A stretch of DNA of 64,000 nt from assembly GCA_037957365.1 (NCBI GenBank), contig JARHVA010002374.1, forward strand, positions 496,001 to 560,000, given 5' to 3'. The position numbers and the translations under genes are program-made. Positions 21,099 to 35,442 of this stretch are shown piece by piece (position 1 is the first letter of the stretch; every line of letters begins with the position of its first letter). The notes under the pieces were generated by a model. That model saw nothing but the letters and a program-made list of their open reading frames with translations. It was not told the DNA's origin and made no database searches. The DNA is from Torreya grandis (Eukaryota; Streptophyta; Pinopsida; Cupressales; Taxaceae).

Positions 21099-24000
21099 TC
21101 TACCATTAGAGGGTGACAAAGCAAAAAAAGTCAAGTTATTTACATGTAAATATGTATTCCTTTGGGAACATTAGACAACTGTGCCTCAACATTTTAGCTC
21201 CATGGATGGTGATATGGCCTAAAAAGAAGGCCTTAAGAAGTGACCCATTACAAACCATACCAGAAGAGGAAGTACCGCCTGTTTGGGAGAATAAGTACTA
21301 ATTAGATAAGAAACACTTGAATAACAAGGGCAATGAGCAAAAAATTAAGACTTTGGGATGGCATGCTAGGAAAAGAAGGCACAAGCACCTTCACCCCCAC
21401 CGTTGATGATAGAAGAGATGTAGTACCCAAAATATTGCTACACATGGAAAATTAGGTGTCAAATGTACCCTCATGTACCATATTATATTACAACCACTGT
21501 CAACCAACGAATGAGGTTGAATTATATAATGATTATCGAGTTGAGTGCCAGAACACCAAAAAACAATTAGTGTATTACCTTAAATTTTTTAATACCATAG
21601 ACTCTGTAGGGATGTTTTAGTTGTTTAATATAAAATATATCCCAAACAAGCTTGTGCACTTGCCTTTCATGCAAGACTAAGGTCTTGCACACTCACCCAA
21701 AACATGCAACAAGAGGCTAATTCCTGTGGGTTATGTTGCTTAGTAACACACTAGTCATATACTTGATTTTATTCATATATCTAATTAGAATTTACATAGA
21801 AAAATAAATACATGACTGTAAACCTTGAATCATTAATCACAACAACCAAGAATATAAAGATAAATACCATGTAGTTCAAAGGGTTTTCTATGTAAACTCA
21901 TATAATGTATGTTCTATAAATCTCATAATGAATGATAAGTAACAAATTAGTCAATACAACCCATTGTTCATGCTCAAATATCAATTTATTATAAACACAC
22001 AACACTTGAACTGATTGTAATATATGCAAGTCTATATTATATAGTCACTATATGCTATCCATTATAAGTCACCTTACATGATTTCACATAGGTGTATTTA
22101 TACTTGTTTTTCCCTGACCAAGGAGTTATATAATAAATGATAAATGGGTGATTGGCCAATGATCTCTTAATAGACTAAGAGTCATGACATTCTTTCAATT
22201 TTCCTCTTCTAAGGGCTTTGGCTTTCATGCCCCCTATATTTTTGTTCAATGCTAGATTATTGATGCCAAGTGTCCTCTTTTTTATGGTCCAACAAAAAAA
22301 TCATGATGATTAAAGTCTAGATGGTTCTTGATAATCATTCCTCAATTATCTCCCACTTCCCTCACACTCCACAATTCTTTCGCTGCTATTCTGAGTCCTA
22401 TGCTCTTGGGTTCTTCGTAGTTATGTTCAATATTTGACTAGGTCTTATCATTCTAATAAATTACATGCCCTTGTCCTCTCGTACCTTGTTGGTTCTATGC
22501 TAATGTATTCTTGTGTCATGCATGCTATATTAAACCAATCCAATACTGTGTTAAATCTCAATCATAATTAGGGCCAAATGAGCTCCATACATTGAATCAT
22601 ATCTTTCTAATGTCAATTGGGGATCCCATTACATGTCATATTGAACTGAGTATTACATTGAATCACATCCATGTATAATTGGGCCAAATAGGTCCCATGC
22701 AACAAAAATTGTCTATTTTATGTTAATTGAGGCTCTGTTGGCCCTGTGCAAGGAATAATAATTATTTGTTTTTTGTAGTGCTTATGCAAGGAATAGTAAT
22801 TAATTTTAATTCAATATTGTATTTACTTTGAAAAATTTAAAGCATGTTTTTGAATAAATAGACTAATTAAAGCATGTTTTTGAAAAATTCAATATTGTAT
22901 TTAAGGTTATGATAAAAACATAGGTTTTTATCTACACACATTGTATGAACATACTATTTTGTATATATGATATAATATCATATATATATGATCTAATATC
23001 TTTTAATTAATATTTTTTCAATGAATATATAATAGATCCAATAAAATTTAATTGGGAAAAGATAAATTTAAAGACAAACACACAATTGTTCTTGAGATAA
23101 AATTGTTTTCAATCCTGAATTTTTCAAATATGTAGTCCAATTTGTGGAATTGATAAAGTGTTCTCTATCTGCATGTATGATGAATTGGGATAAAAATGAA
23201 GAGAAAGTGACTTTTATGTCACTCCCTAACACAAATACCTAACCCTCTTGCATCAAATTTAGTATCAAGATATAAATAATATTGGTTGAAAAATATGAGA
23301 ATGTTAAATATTGATGCATGTTGCATCATTTTAATTTGATGTGATAGAGGTTTGACACATTTAGCATCACGAGGGATAAAATGATGGAAATGTTGAATCA
23401 CATCATGCCAAGATGGGGAAAAAACTAAATTTAGAGGTTTCTATGCAAAATTTTATTGGAATTTTTGTCGCTAACACAACTTATGTTATGGATAAAATGT
23501 GACACAAAAATAACATCATCGATCATGAAAAACAAACTTTTGACACAAAAAGTGTCACAATTCATAAAATTTTATTAGTGGTTTAAACTTTAGTTTATGT
23601 AATTTCTCATCTATTTTATGTATTATTAAAATATGCAGTGGAATATTGAAGCAATCAAATGAAAGGCAAAATGCTAGAATAGCCTATGATTTATTTGCAT
23701 ACATACATACATATATACGTACATACATACATATATAGTAGAGAGTGTGTGTGTATCAGGGACTACAACTATATGTTTTATTTTACAACTAATGTATCTA
23801 ATGTAAATTTTAAATAACTATCCTATAATAATAGTAGACTAAAATACAAATCATTCTTCCTCTTAATTAGTTTATTTCAGTAAACTAAAGTTTTATATCA
23901 TGGTACATCCCATCACGTGCTACAATAAAAATTAGTTCAGTGGATCTTACAAGTAATGGTGTTGTAGAATCTTCTCCTTCTTCACCTTGGTAAATACTCC

Positions 24001-24157
24001 CACCCTCCTTGATTGAATCAACCCATTGAGCATTCTAGTTGTATCAATGCTAATAAGGATGAACATCTTCACATTGGTAGGTACAAATGAATCATTCACA
24101 TTGATAAAATCTTATTATTTTAGTTTATTCCTCATTCTATTTTATCCCACTTTTGGG
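21099..24157. other. Unannotated stretch
   Basis: About 3 kb, AT-rich. A plus-strand open stretch (21,113-21,301), readable past one stop to about 21,408, gives a lysine-rich product that I do not recognise. Two short direct repeats occur twice each (ATTCAATATTGTATTTA at 22,809 and 22,887; TAAAGCATGTTTTTGAA at 22,838 and 22,868). A CATA microsatellite is listed separately. No domain is identifiable. Confidence 0.5.
23699..23738. repeat. CATA/TA microsatellite
   Basis: Imperfect (CATA)n with a TA-rich interruption, followed by a GT run near 23,746. Confidence 0.9.
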
Positions 24158-25800
24158 TGAATTACAATGGCTTGAGGTCTATTTAGACTATGTAGTCATC
24201 ACTTGGATACATGATGTATCTCGGGTCAGCTCGACCACCATTTTTTCTTCTAATCATCACTTTCATCACTTTATGTATCCTCATATGGCTAGTTATTTTT
24301 GTCTTCTTAAGTCATTAGACCATTGCATCTATGCTTTTACGCACTCATATTTAATCTATGTGATAGGTTATATCCTTGAGTTATGCTTGACAATCTGCTA
24401 TACTAGGTCACAATAATTTTATCATGATAAAATCTGCCCTATTGGGGCAAAACCATTATTCAATCCAGGTCATCAAAGTGATTATAACCAACTTTGGATA
24501 AATCATTAATTAAACCCATCCACCCTATTGGGGCACATGCATATGCCACTGATCATAATCACCTTTGGGCAAATCAGTGTCTCAACCTTTGTTACTGATT
24601 ATAACCACCTTTAGGTAAATGATTACTTTTAAATCAATGCATGCAAGCATTATCTTAATTATATTATTCTCACCCATGGTTTAATTTAATTCTTCTTCTT
24701 GATTCTTTTTTAGGACTGTCCATCAATTTTATGTGTCAGCTACTCCCTTGAGTGGGCATCATCATAGCCTTCCTAAACTTTGTTTGGAGCATCATTTTTC
24801 AAGCATTATCTTATTTTTCTTCTTAACATATTTTTCATTATTTTATAAAATGTTACTATGTATGTGTCTCTCAACACCTTATCAAACATGGGCAAATTAT
24901 AGACACTCCCTTTTGGCCACTTTTTTATCTAAACAAACACCAAAGTGACTTATTACAAACAATGCAAATTAAGCCTAGAAATCAATTGAATGTTTTGATT
25001 CATCAACACACATCATGTGCATCTTCTAATCCATGTGAATGTATCTTTAACAGGGGCAATACACTATATGCAATCATCATCTTCCTCCAATTCATCTTTG
25101 GTCAAGTTATGACCTAGCAAATTGACCTTTTTGATCATGTGTGAGGGACAACTTGTCAGAATTCATAAATGACAATTGACTTGATCAAGATTGCTTAATT
25201 TTTTAAACCTAATTAAATACATTGGGGAAAATCCCATGGATAATTAATTGTTGAATTTCTCTTTATAGAAATTCATAAATCTAGATTGATGGCATAATCA
25301 TGACATTACACAAATATCTAAAATGATGTCACCATCATGACATCATATTTTATGATTTGTCAAACACTCACAAAATATCAAACAAATATTTAAATTTCTA
25401 AGTGATGCTTATTAATTGAAAATAGTAATGACTTGTCCCTTACCAAACCTAACCATGTTTAACTAAACCTAACTACACTCGGGTTAGATTTAGTTTGAGA
25501 GGCTATGAATACAAGGCTTCACCCATTTGTCAATAAGCTTTTTATGTGCAATGTTATTATGACAAAATACCTCCAAAAAGATTCATTATAGTGTTACCAT
25601 GCCCATTTCATAAACCAAGCCAAGCCAAATCTAGCCAACATTACCAAGGTGGCAAGGAAAAGTGGAGTAATGGAGCTTCATTGACAAATATTTCTTGAGC
25701 ACATCGCTGAGCACATCAATCCATGGCCAAATCACAACACTTTCTCTCATGGAAGGTAAGATCACTTATTTTACTTTTATTTTGTTGGTTAATTGTATAG
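24158..25800 (+). mobile_element. Element E: ghost of a Tat-like 3' region and LTR
   Basis: At 24,158-24,240 the sequence GAATTACAATGGCTTGAGG, then CTATGTAGTCATCAC, then CAGCTCGACCACC follows the motif seen three times in element A. Further on, CATGGGCAAAT at 24,888-24,897 followed by TATAGACACTCC resembles A's polypurine tract and LTR start. GAGGCTATGAATA near 25,499 and a GGTAAG near 25,756 fall in the same order as in the A LTR. No coding region is left. The right end is unknown. Confidence 0.45.
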
Positions 25801-28239
25801 TTCTCTGGCTCCTTGAGTGTCAAGACTAAAGGTGTTAGTTTTTACTGTGTTTGTTTTGATTTGATTTCTTGACTAACATGATACTAATATATCCCCTCTT
25901 CGTCAAATTCCTTGTTCACAATTGAAATCCTAGTCCATCCCAAATAATGATGTTGATATAATTGGAATAGAGTTCATATTGTTTTAAAGTTAGTCAAAAG
26001 ATAATGATTTTTAGCATGATGTTGTCGAAACTAAGGATTTCAAAATGTTTGAGCATTTTGGTCAATCCAAGGGCATGTGTGAAAACATATCATCAAGGTG
26101 ATGGATGTGATGAATAAAATGTAATTGTAAAAATGTTGATGAATGTGTATCCAATGACAATGTAAACATAATGGTAATTATAAATACTAAAATTATTGTA
26201 TACTTCCATCAACCAATATATATTATGTTGAACATGAAATTAATGGTAACTATAGGTTTTAGAGGAATGGGGGCTATAAATGACATTGATGAGAATGGTG
26301 GAAACTTTTATCATATCCTTAAATATTCAAACTATAAATTTTATGAACAATCAAAGACAAATATAAAATTTACTCATGCATTAACCAACACAAAGTGAGT
26401 GCATATTCAATTCAAGCATGCCACAACACAACTACATAATTTAATGTTTGTCAATGTGCATCCTATCTTAAGGCAAAAATCATAGATATGTTGAAATGAG
26501 TTAGATATGTGATCATACTCAAACAAATCACACTAAATTACTCTAAGGGTTATGGTTTATCTCAAGGAAAAAAATAAATAAAATTTGATTCAACGTTCAC
26601 TTGATGAACAAGATACTCATTATGTTGATTGGGGTGAATTATGGTTAAACATTTAGCCTTATTTACCTCAATCAATGTAAGACATTCTTGATTTCCTTAG
26701 AGTCCTCCTATAGGATTTACCAATTAACAATAAAGTTATATAAGGTCCAATTAAAGGCAATATCAACCTTAAATATAATTATAACATTGTTCAGACATCA
26801 TTTGTCTAATATATTATGTTGAAATAATCCATACTTCCATGTTTAGTACAAAATTTATATTTTTTATTGTAAGGCTATCCATTGAAAATAACTCAATTAA
26901 TATAATAAAAACAAATATTTGTATTGCAATTACTTATAAATGATTTCAAGTGTTACATGATTCTTCCAATTTACACAATTCATTTATCAAACTTGAATCT
27001 TGTTGTGCCAACATTTCCTATTTTATACAACAAATATACCATCATTATCACTACATTCATTAAATCTGTACAACACAACTTTGGAAGAATCAAATCTAGT
27101 AGATAACCTCAAGTTTTTCACAATTAATGACCATAGTCAAATAAAAACTTCATTCATTATACTATTTAAGTAAACTTAAAACAAGATATATGCCTCTACT
27201 TCTTTGCCCTATGACATGGTTAGTTAAACCATGAAAAAGTGAATACTTTATCATCTAAATTTCAATAAATTTAGTGATGAATTTAAGGATTCTATACCAG
27301 GTCAGATTATGTTTACAACATATACATAAGTAATGTAAAAATGGATCATATCTTGATTTTTAGATAAGTTCCTTTTCCTTAACTTTAATGTTAAACTATT
27401 ACTTACTACTCAAACATTTTTTTTGCAACCATTACTTTACTATAAGTTAGTGAAGATAGTCTCAAAGATCAAAATTAATATACCAAAAATTGATATTAGA
27501 CCTTCACTATATTTTTTAAGTCAAATATATATATATATATATATTCATGGATGTTATTTTAAAATTCAATAAATTTAAGAAACCATAATGGATCTTCATA
27601 CTCCAGAATAAAAAAATTTCAATTAATACCTTATAAAAAGATGCCCCACTGAGAAAATGCATAAAATTATCAATGTATGCCTCCACAATATATTTAATCA
27701 AAAGAACTGAGCTCATCCTTATCAAGTTATTCCAATTTTCCATATGATTTACTGAGTTGAGTTATAGCACTAAATCTTGAAATAAATATTGTCATAAGTT
27801 TGAATATCTCAAATTTAGATAACAAAATTGGTGTTCAATTTTTTTTTAAAAAAATCACTATACTTTAAAGTAAAGAGCACAAGACTATACACTTCACCAT
27901 TTTTTCCAACAATAAATTATATGCAACAAGATTGAAATACAACAATTTAAGATAATTTAGAATGGGAGTAACATATATGTCCACTCAAAAAATCAACATA
28001 AAATTTTAAGATAATGTGCAACAATTATAAAATCTAATCATGTATGAGTATTTGGGGTAAAATAAGCTTGTGAATCTTGCTTTTCTAGGGTTCATGTTAG
28101 TCTTATTTTACCTTATATCCTCATCACCCAATACTATCATAATAATTGATAACATTTTATAGGTTTAATGCACATTTATTGTGCATACTATCAATCCTTT
28201 GGGTAGTTTCACCCATTTTTAATAGCCCTCAACCATGCT
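25801..28239. other. Unannotated AT-rich stretch
   Basis: I see no gene. Short open frames (for example 26,171-26,398 on plus and 27,516-27,743 on minus) match nothing I recognise. A TA dinucleotide run lies at 27,525-27,545. Confidence 0.5.
27525..27545. repeat. AT microsatellite
   Basis: About ten AT units in an AT-rich context. Confidence 0.9.
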
Positions 28240-29430
28240 GCTAAAACTATTATTGTATATAGTAGGATGGAATTGAAGAGAGCCATGAAATTTGTTCTCA
28301 AGGTATATGATGAGGTATAAATTCTAATACTCTCTCCAAACCTGATGTTTGCTTGCAATGTGATGTTGTTAACAATTTATATAAATGGTATGAGATTAAT
28401 TGTTTAATATCCTACTATGTTAGTCACATCCCTTTAGAGGAATCCCTCAATGCCTAGATCCCTCTTCACTAGGAACATTTGGGATTCCAAGTCACTAGGG
28501 TTTGAAATCTTACCAAAGGATTTTTTTTGTTTCTCCTTTAAGGATCCATCTCAATTTTGAGCCATCCTTTATAGGTTGAGATGTTAGTTCTTGAGGAATA
28601 CCCTTATGATTGTGTTCTCTTGGACTCATACTTTTATAATTTTTGACCAAGCATTTCTTAAGTTGTTGGTATGTATTGAACTTCCTAGTCTTTCACTTCC
28701 ACTTTGGGCTTTCCTTGAGGATATTTTTAGACCCATATGATGTGTGCTTTTCCATGAGTAAAGCAAATTATACTCTACTTACCCAAACAAGTGGGTCTAC
28801 ATTGAGTTCAAATGACCAAGGACATAAAAGAGTATGTTGACATTCAAGTAAGGCTAGGCATTGGGTGCAGAAGGTTACTTATTATAATCTAAAATAAAAT
28901 TCTTCTGGTGTCAGTCTTGTAATCATAGGAATTGTGACTATCCTCTCATGGGCCAGTCAAAACCTCCTATTGATCATGTGCCACCATAAAACTAGAAAGT
29001 GGTAGAGAGTGGTGATGGTTGCACAATGATGGCCAAAAAATTCCACCACTTTTAGCAAAGGTGTAAAATTAAATCACATCCCCTAGTTCAAAATATTCCC
29101 TTAAGGAGTAAAAGAATAATGTATTCCCCTTTTTAACCCTCTTCAATATCTTACAACCTCACAAATTTTAGTTTATTAATATTCTTATTCAAAAAATATT
29201 TTTCCTCTTGATGGGACACCCTATACAAGTGAGCCTATCCCTTGGTGGTCATGAAATACACATTATAGTGTTAGTGACTCTCCTAGAGAGGATAATGGGG
29301 CTAAATGTTACTCCATCTTGCTTTGGGATTTTATGCCAAACCATCACGCCTTAGTGGGAAACCATTTTGAAATACTTGATTATGGAGAAGACACAGAGGA
29401 TGATTAGGGATAACTACTAATGGAATACTC
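28240..29430 (+). pseudogene. LINE ORF1-like remnant
   Basis: Blocks such as FFCFSFKDPSQF at about 28,528 and LPSLSLPLWAFLEDI at about 28,682 have the pattern of the N-terminal domain of plant L1 ORF1 proteins (DUF4283-like). The second half is rich in stops. In that family the product binds element RNA. Confidence 0.5.
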
Positions 29431-30780
29431 CACCCAATTAATTTGAATGTCTGAGGTCTAATAGAGTCCTCTCACAAATTCTTTATGTGTACTACTTGTC
29501 AAAAGTTATGAGATTTATATTTTATCTGTCTACAAGAAGTTCATATTTCAAGGTCTCTTCTATAGAATACTCACATGAATTTACCATGATGCATATGAAG
29601 TTTCCAATTTACACAAAGATGGACATAGTGGTGCTAATATTCTTGTTTTCAAGAAACTTTCCCTCATAATTTTTGCCTTAGTTTAAGATATATCACATTA
29701 GGCTATATGGATGTTACTTGACATTAATGGTCACTCCCTGGGGGTTATTAACATATACATCCCTAATGATGGCCTACACATATTGAAATTATGTTGATGG
29801 CTTGCTGAAAATACACCTTCCTCGACTTGGCTAATTTTTGGTGGATTTAATATGGTTGAGAATCCCAAAAATAAAATTGGTGCCCTTTCAATGTGATGTT
29901 ACATTCGGAGAATGCAAATATTGGTTTTATTTCAAAACCTATTAGGATATGGTGGGCCCATTTATTCAAAAACATGCTTTAAATACCTCACCTAGGTTCC
30001 CTTGGTCCAATTTCCATTCCTGTGTTGACAGGGTCCTAAAATGATTAGTCTATTTCATGCTCTATGAGCAACACATGTTATCCTTTACTCTCTCTAATTG
30101 GAAAGTTGTCATTGTCCACCTAAATTTTCTCCTACCATATCATATCCCCATCACTTTCAAAGTGGAATGGAATGATTGTAGCTTCAAGGTGCCACATAAT
30201 AAGTTATTTTTAAGCACCTCTCTCCTCTACCTTAAAGGTTCCATCTAACTCATCACTAGGGTGTTAAACCTTGTGCCATAATTTACATATGTAGGTAGCT
30301 AGATCAAATGGTCGAATGAAGTGATAACTTTCACTAGCACCTTCCATCATCACTATGGAAAACAAGTTTCTAGAGTTCAAAAATGGGTTGATGGTGTTGT
30401 GTTCAAATAGTTTTGAAGGATTTCCCTTTTTATTGAACTCAATCCATTTGATCTACAATTGTAATCCAAATTTTCTTCTCTAAATCACAAGCTAAAAATG
30501 ACAAAAAACCATTAAAATAGAGGGGATTAGATATGTGTTTGGTTGTATTGCCTTAAATTGGGTGATTGGGCCTCTAAAGAGCTTTTCAAATCCCTTTATG
30601 CCAAAAAAATAGAGATAAAATCAAAGCTATCAATATTTCTCATTATCATCTTACCAACCTACTTGAATTATCATCGAATTTCATTAATAAATACAACATA
30701 CTATTCCAAGCAAAAGGATAAATGATGAAAAATATGTGTGCTCTATAAGAATGCCTAATGCAGTCCCTAAAAAACTCAAC
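29431..30780 (+). pseudogene. LINE endonuclease-like remnant
   Basis: Translation near 29,447-29,550 gives a start like the AP-type endonuclease of plant L1 ORF2 (VRGLRSN-like, then ICLQEVHI). Later pieces include WIKWS-like and WLKLGDWASKELF-like (about 30,540), which belong to the endonuclease-RT linker. Heavily broken. Confidence 0.5.
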
Positions 30781-31650
30781 AATGTTAACAAAAAGTTAGG
30801 TGATGCCCTTCTTACTCTAGAGGAGTTATTTAAAGTAGTGCAATGCATGGCCAATGACAAAGCCCCAGGTATTAAAGGTTTCCCTTGTAAATTTTACAAG
30901 GCTACCTAGATATTTATAGGACCTAACCTTATGCAAGTATATAAGGAAGCTCTACAAAACAAGTCTCTAAGTGTTGTCATCAACAAGGGCAACATTAAGT
31001 TCATTCCCAAGGCTAGAGACCCTTGGCTCATCACTAGCTGACATCCTATCACCCTCCTCAATGTGAAATATAAAATCCTTGCTAAAATGCTTGTGAACTA
31101 TCTTCGTATCATCCTGCCTACCTTAATCATAGCAAAGTAGACTAGATTCATTAAGAATTGATACATTCTTGACAATATCATTATTTTATGGGAAGGAATG
31201 GAATATCTACCATCATCTCACCAACACACCAATCTCCTTAAACTAGAATTTGAGAAGGCCTATGATATAATTGAATGGTCATTCATACTAGCCATGCTCT
31301 AGGCCCTTGGTTTTGGTCAAATTTTTATCTCAATAATCCATACTTTATTTTCAAAATTCTCGTTGTGCGTCACTATCAATGGGATCAAATCAAATAATTT
31401 TGAATTATTCTGGTCCATCAGATAAGGTTATCCTATGGCCATAACTCTTTATGTTTTATTTGTTGAATATTTTGGTTATCTACTTGTTCATAAGGTGGAG
31501 CAAGGGATCCTCAAGGGAATTTGTATTCATAATCAATCTTATCATCTCATCATGTCAATGGTTGATTCATAAATGATACCATTCTCAATATAAACTTATA
31601 TTAAAGAGGCACTAAACTATATTAATAATTTTTTCAAATCCTCTGCCTCT
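30781..31650 (+). pseudogene. LINE reverse transcriptase remnant
   Basis: NDKAPGIKGFPCKFYK at about 30,853, IKFIPKARDPWLIT, HPITLLNVKYKILAKML, KLEFEKAYDIIEW at about 31,240 (RT motif A) and LCVTINGIKSNNFELF, LYVLFVEYFGYLL follow the order of L1-type RT. The F-A-D-D motif expected near 31,558 is no longer readable (MSMVDS then a stop). Not functional. Confidence 0.75.
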
Positions 31651-31700
31651 AATCTATAGTGGGCTAAAACCCAATGCTTCAGACATAGAATGATACCTAT

Positions 31701-34700
31701 GCATAGATGGTTCATGCATATGTTGAGTGTTTGTAATAATTACAATAGGGGGAGAGGGAGCTAGGGGAGAAAGAGTTGGGGGAGAGACCCCCTATCTAAT
31801 CTAGATATGGGGGACTCTACATTATTTACGAGTTTGGTGGTCAGTCAATTGTCAATAGATATAGATGTCACGAGTTGAGTTAAATCTCTTTATATGGGGT
31901 GGGGGCAATTTGGTATATAGGGCTTTTTTGAATTATGATTATTATTTGGTCATAATAGTGGCTCTTCTAAAGGTTTATAAATTTCAATAATATTGGTGTC
32001 AATAATATCTCATATTTTATGCCTTATCTTGAGACATTTGTTTGAGGAATGTCCAACATGTTGATGATAGTCACAATATGCATAGATACATAGTTATTTG
32101 GTATAGGCTTGTTTGGATCAAACTCTTATGAAGATGGAAGAGTGCTAAGGTTTCCTCAGGTAGATTTTATAATAGTTAATGAGGATGTGATGGTAATCTA
32201 GAAAATTTCCTCTTCTTAAGAAAATTATTAATAGGAAAAAGTAAAAAAGTAGTGATAAAGTATAATACTTGAAAGGATCATTGTTTATCGGATATGTATA
32301 TAGATGTCCATCATGTGTAGATTTAACACACATATGTAATGTAGATGTTATTTATTTCATAATATGTATCTAAGGGCCCATAATTAGGTTATAATTTGTA
32401 TCATGAAGTGTGAATTTAAATATGGAATGCACCATCTTTGGTCCCAATATCACATCCATTGAGATTATGTCAAGTGGTGGCCATAACTCGTTATTTGATT
32501 TAGTAATAATGTGATATGCTATTTTCACATTTTTCATATCAAACCCTAATTCTTGAAATAAGATGTTATGAATATTTACATTTGATTTAGCATAAGCAAT
32601 AACTCATTTGATGATCTTGTGTGATATTACCACGTAAATAAATAGTACATCATATTGGCCCATTGTATACTTGATACCTACACTATTTTGTAATTCTCTC
32701 ATGAAGAACTATTTTAGATAATTTGGGCTTATGCCCCCTTAACTGGACTATAGATAATGTTAGAAAAAGAGCAATTTTAATATATTCCAAATAATATGGA
32801 TGAGTATTATGATAATAATTTGGATTTATTCCACATATATTGCATTGGAGAGAATTTTGAATAATTAAGGCATTTTATAGTATTTTTATTTAGAGTTGGA
32901 ATAGTAATAAGCCCAAACTATTTGAAATGGTCCCTCATGATGGAATTATACTAAATACAGTAATATTTAGAGTGTTAGACATATGTGTATTATAAGATTC
33001 AATGTGAGTTTCTTCAGTTGATTTTAGGAAATGTATATGAGTATATGTCTTCAACTTTATAATTTCCTAATTAGTCTAAATTTGGCATGTATCTAATGGC
33101 TTGTCATTTTTTGTATGTATTCATTGACATAGGTGAAATACCTAGTTTGTATTTTCCTAATCCCTTTCCTATGTATCTAAATTTATATAAATATCTCTAT
33201 CCAAAATCGTATTGGGTCAAATTTATGTCATTGGTTTTACAAGTGATTTTATTACCAAGTGTTTGAATATTGAGAGTCAAATTTTCAATATAATTTTTAA
33301 GAGATTTAATTTGACCTTACATAACCATGTTAGATATTATAATAATCATATCACGGTCATCTTAAAGATGCCCTTGACCTTTTTGGATAGTGGTAGTATA
33401 GACCTCCTTGGAGGGAAAGTAACTATCACCACCTTGAGGAGAGCTAGAAGAAAAAAATAGAATAATTCATGGTTGGAGAGTGGTTAGGGTTCTAGGGATT
33501 CTTAGGCATATAAATTTCATGAAACCATAAAATACCAAAGATAAAACTTATAAGTATGACCCCTAAAATCAAAGGCAACATAAATGAATAAAAATCAGGT
33601 CTGAGACACCCTAAGATTGAAATTCAAAACACTAAAGGGAAACCTAGGGTTTAACATGGTTCATGGAAACCTATATTTTCTGATATAAATTATCACATTC
33701 AGGGGTTTCATGAAAAAGTTTGAAGAAAGACAAGTTTTTGCATGAACGAAGCATGGAGGTAACTCAAGGTAAATTATGGTAAAAAGGGTCTACAAGACAA
33801 AGTACATACTAAAATGACTTGAAACTTAGTAATATTGGTACTAATGAAATAATATACCCATAAATAATATTAGGAAGTTCATATGACAAGTGAAAGTGCT
33901 CATTATTTTGTCACAATCCCCTCCATGTCTCATAATGGTCATTATTCATGTAGACATACTTTTTGGATTTTTAAAGTGTGTTTGAGGGTTACAATATTAG
34001 GGAAATATTTTATAAGTATGTTGATTTTAAACCTATTAAACACCTTTCAAGGGTGTTCACACTCTAAACTTCATGCAATCCCCACAAGCAGTCTCAAAGG
34101 CATAAAGGCAAATTTGGTTTTTTAATCATTCAAAAGGTGTTATGAGATGTTTTAGATGTCATGAGGATGTTTTTAATTAAAAAATATATGTGGGAAGTTC
34201 AAATTGGTCCTTTGGAGAGTATCTATAGGGCATGGGAAACCCAAGATTAGGGTTTGGGCATTTTTGAGAGATTTAACCATGGGAATTTAATGAAACTTTG
34301 TAATATTGCTATTCTATACATGTACAAGGTGAATCAAAAGGTTTTAACCTAAGATTATATGGGTGCGTACATATTTTAGGACTAAGGGTTTGGAATAGTG
34401 TTGATTAGGTCTAAATGAGGGTAGGCTAATGAAGGAAGTGATAGTTAGATGTGAAGTTAGGCTATGAAATTTGACATAGACATGGAAAAGGATAGAGTGT
34501 ACCTATAGATTCCCTTATAGTCTCTTGATCAATCATAAAATTTTTGTACAAGGCAAAATATAGTAAAAAAATGTTATAAGCCTTGAGAGAGCATTGTGTC
34601 GATAAGGTGTGTAATGAGAGTCAAAGATTATTTGAGTGCTTGAAGGGGGTTATACCAGGTATATTATGATAATATAAGACCATATGTGACAACAGGTTGA

Positions 34701-35300
34701 GCTCTTGAAACATAGACCAAGATTTGGTCCTTGAGACCCAAAGAAGGTGCCTAGTAAGAAACTAGAAAGAGATTGAGAGGAAGTTTGTGAATGAGATGAA
34801 TGGAATGAGGTAAAGGATGAGTTGTGAATGTATGGGCATAGATAAATTACATCAAGGAGGTGCTACTAAGAGTAAAAGGAATAAGTACTATGTGTAAGAA
34901 GCTAAATTAAGCCCAAAGAGTCAAAAGAGAAGCTAGCTTGTGAAAGAAGATTCAAATCAAGCCATAGCAAGTGAATGCGATTAGTTAGGTTTAGAACCAG
35001 CTAATGATGTTTTTATAGACTTCTCCTCTATACCTCTATATCAACATATAAAAATAATTTAAATGCAATCACTGATATTCTTTATTTCTTATAAGGGTTT
35101 GATTTGCAACATTATCCTAATAAGTTATTCTCAATCTCATAACATTTGTAATCCTTAAGAATACTTCAAAACTAATCATTCATAATAATCTAAACACAAG
35201 TGATTCAAACAAGATTTAATTCATTATTTTTCTTAAATATTCATGTACAAAATAAGAATGCCTTATACGAATTCCATATATAGGCATACAATGCCAATAA
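31701..35300. other. Unannotated stretch
   Basis: About 3.6 kb with no recognisable gene. A purine-rich segment (31,746-31,800, GGGGGAGAG-type) and a short plus-strand open frame of 82 codons (33,212-33,460) of unknown nature are the only notable points. Confidence 0.5.
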
Positions 35301-35442
35301 TACATGCATTGCCATAGAGGCATACAAAAAAATACATCATGTCTAACAGCATAGTATCTAATGTCGAGTGAATACATCATATATGCATGTACAATTCCAG
35401 AAATGCCTACATTACCATATAGGCATACAAAAAATTACATCA
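35301..35442. repeat. Pair of short direct repeats
   Basis: A 34-bp segment reading ATTGCCATAGAGGCATACAA at 35,307 and ATTACCATATAGGCATACAA at 35,409, both continuing into A-rich TACATCAT, is repeated 102 bp apart. Confidence 0.7.

Larger units (their letters stand above)
28240..31700 (+). mobile_element. Decayed L1-type LINE
   Basis: An ORF1-like part, an endonuclease-like part and a reverse transcriptase follow each other on the plus strand, all with stops and frame changes. There are no LTRs. No poly(A) tail or target duplication was found, so the ends are approximate. The 5' portion (28,755-29,648) is repeated at 39,559-40,462. Confidence 0.7.
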
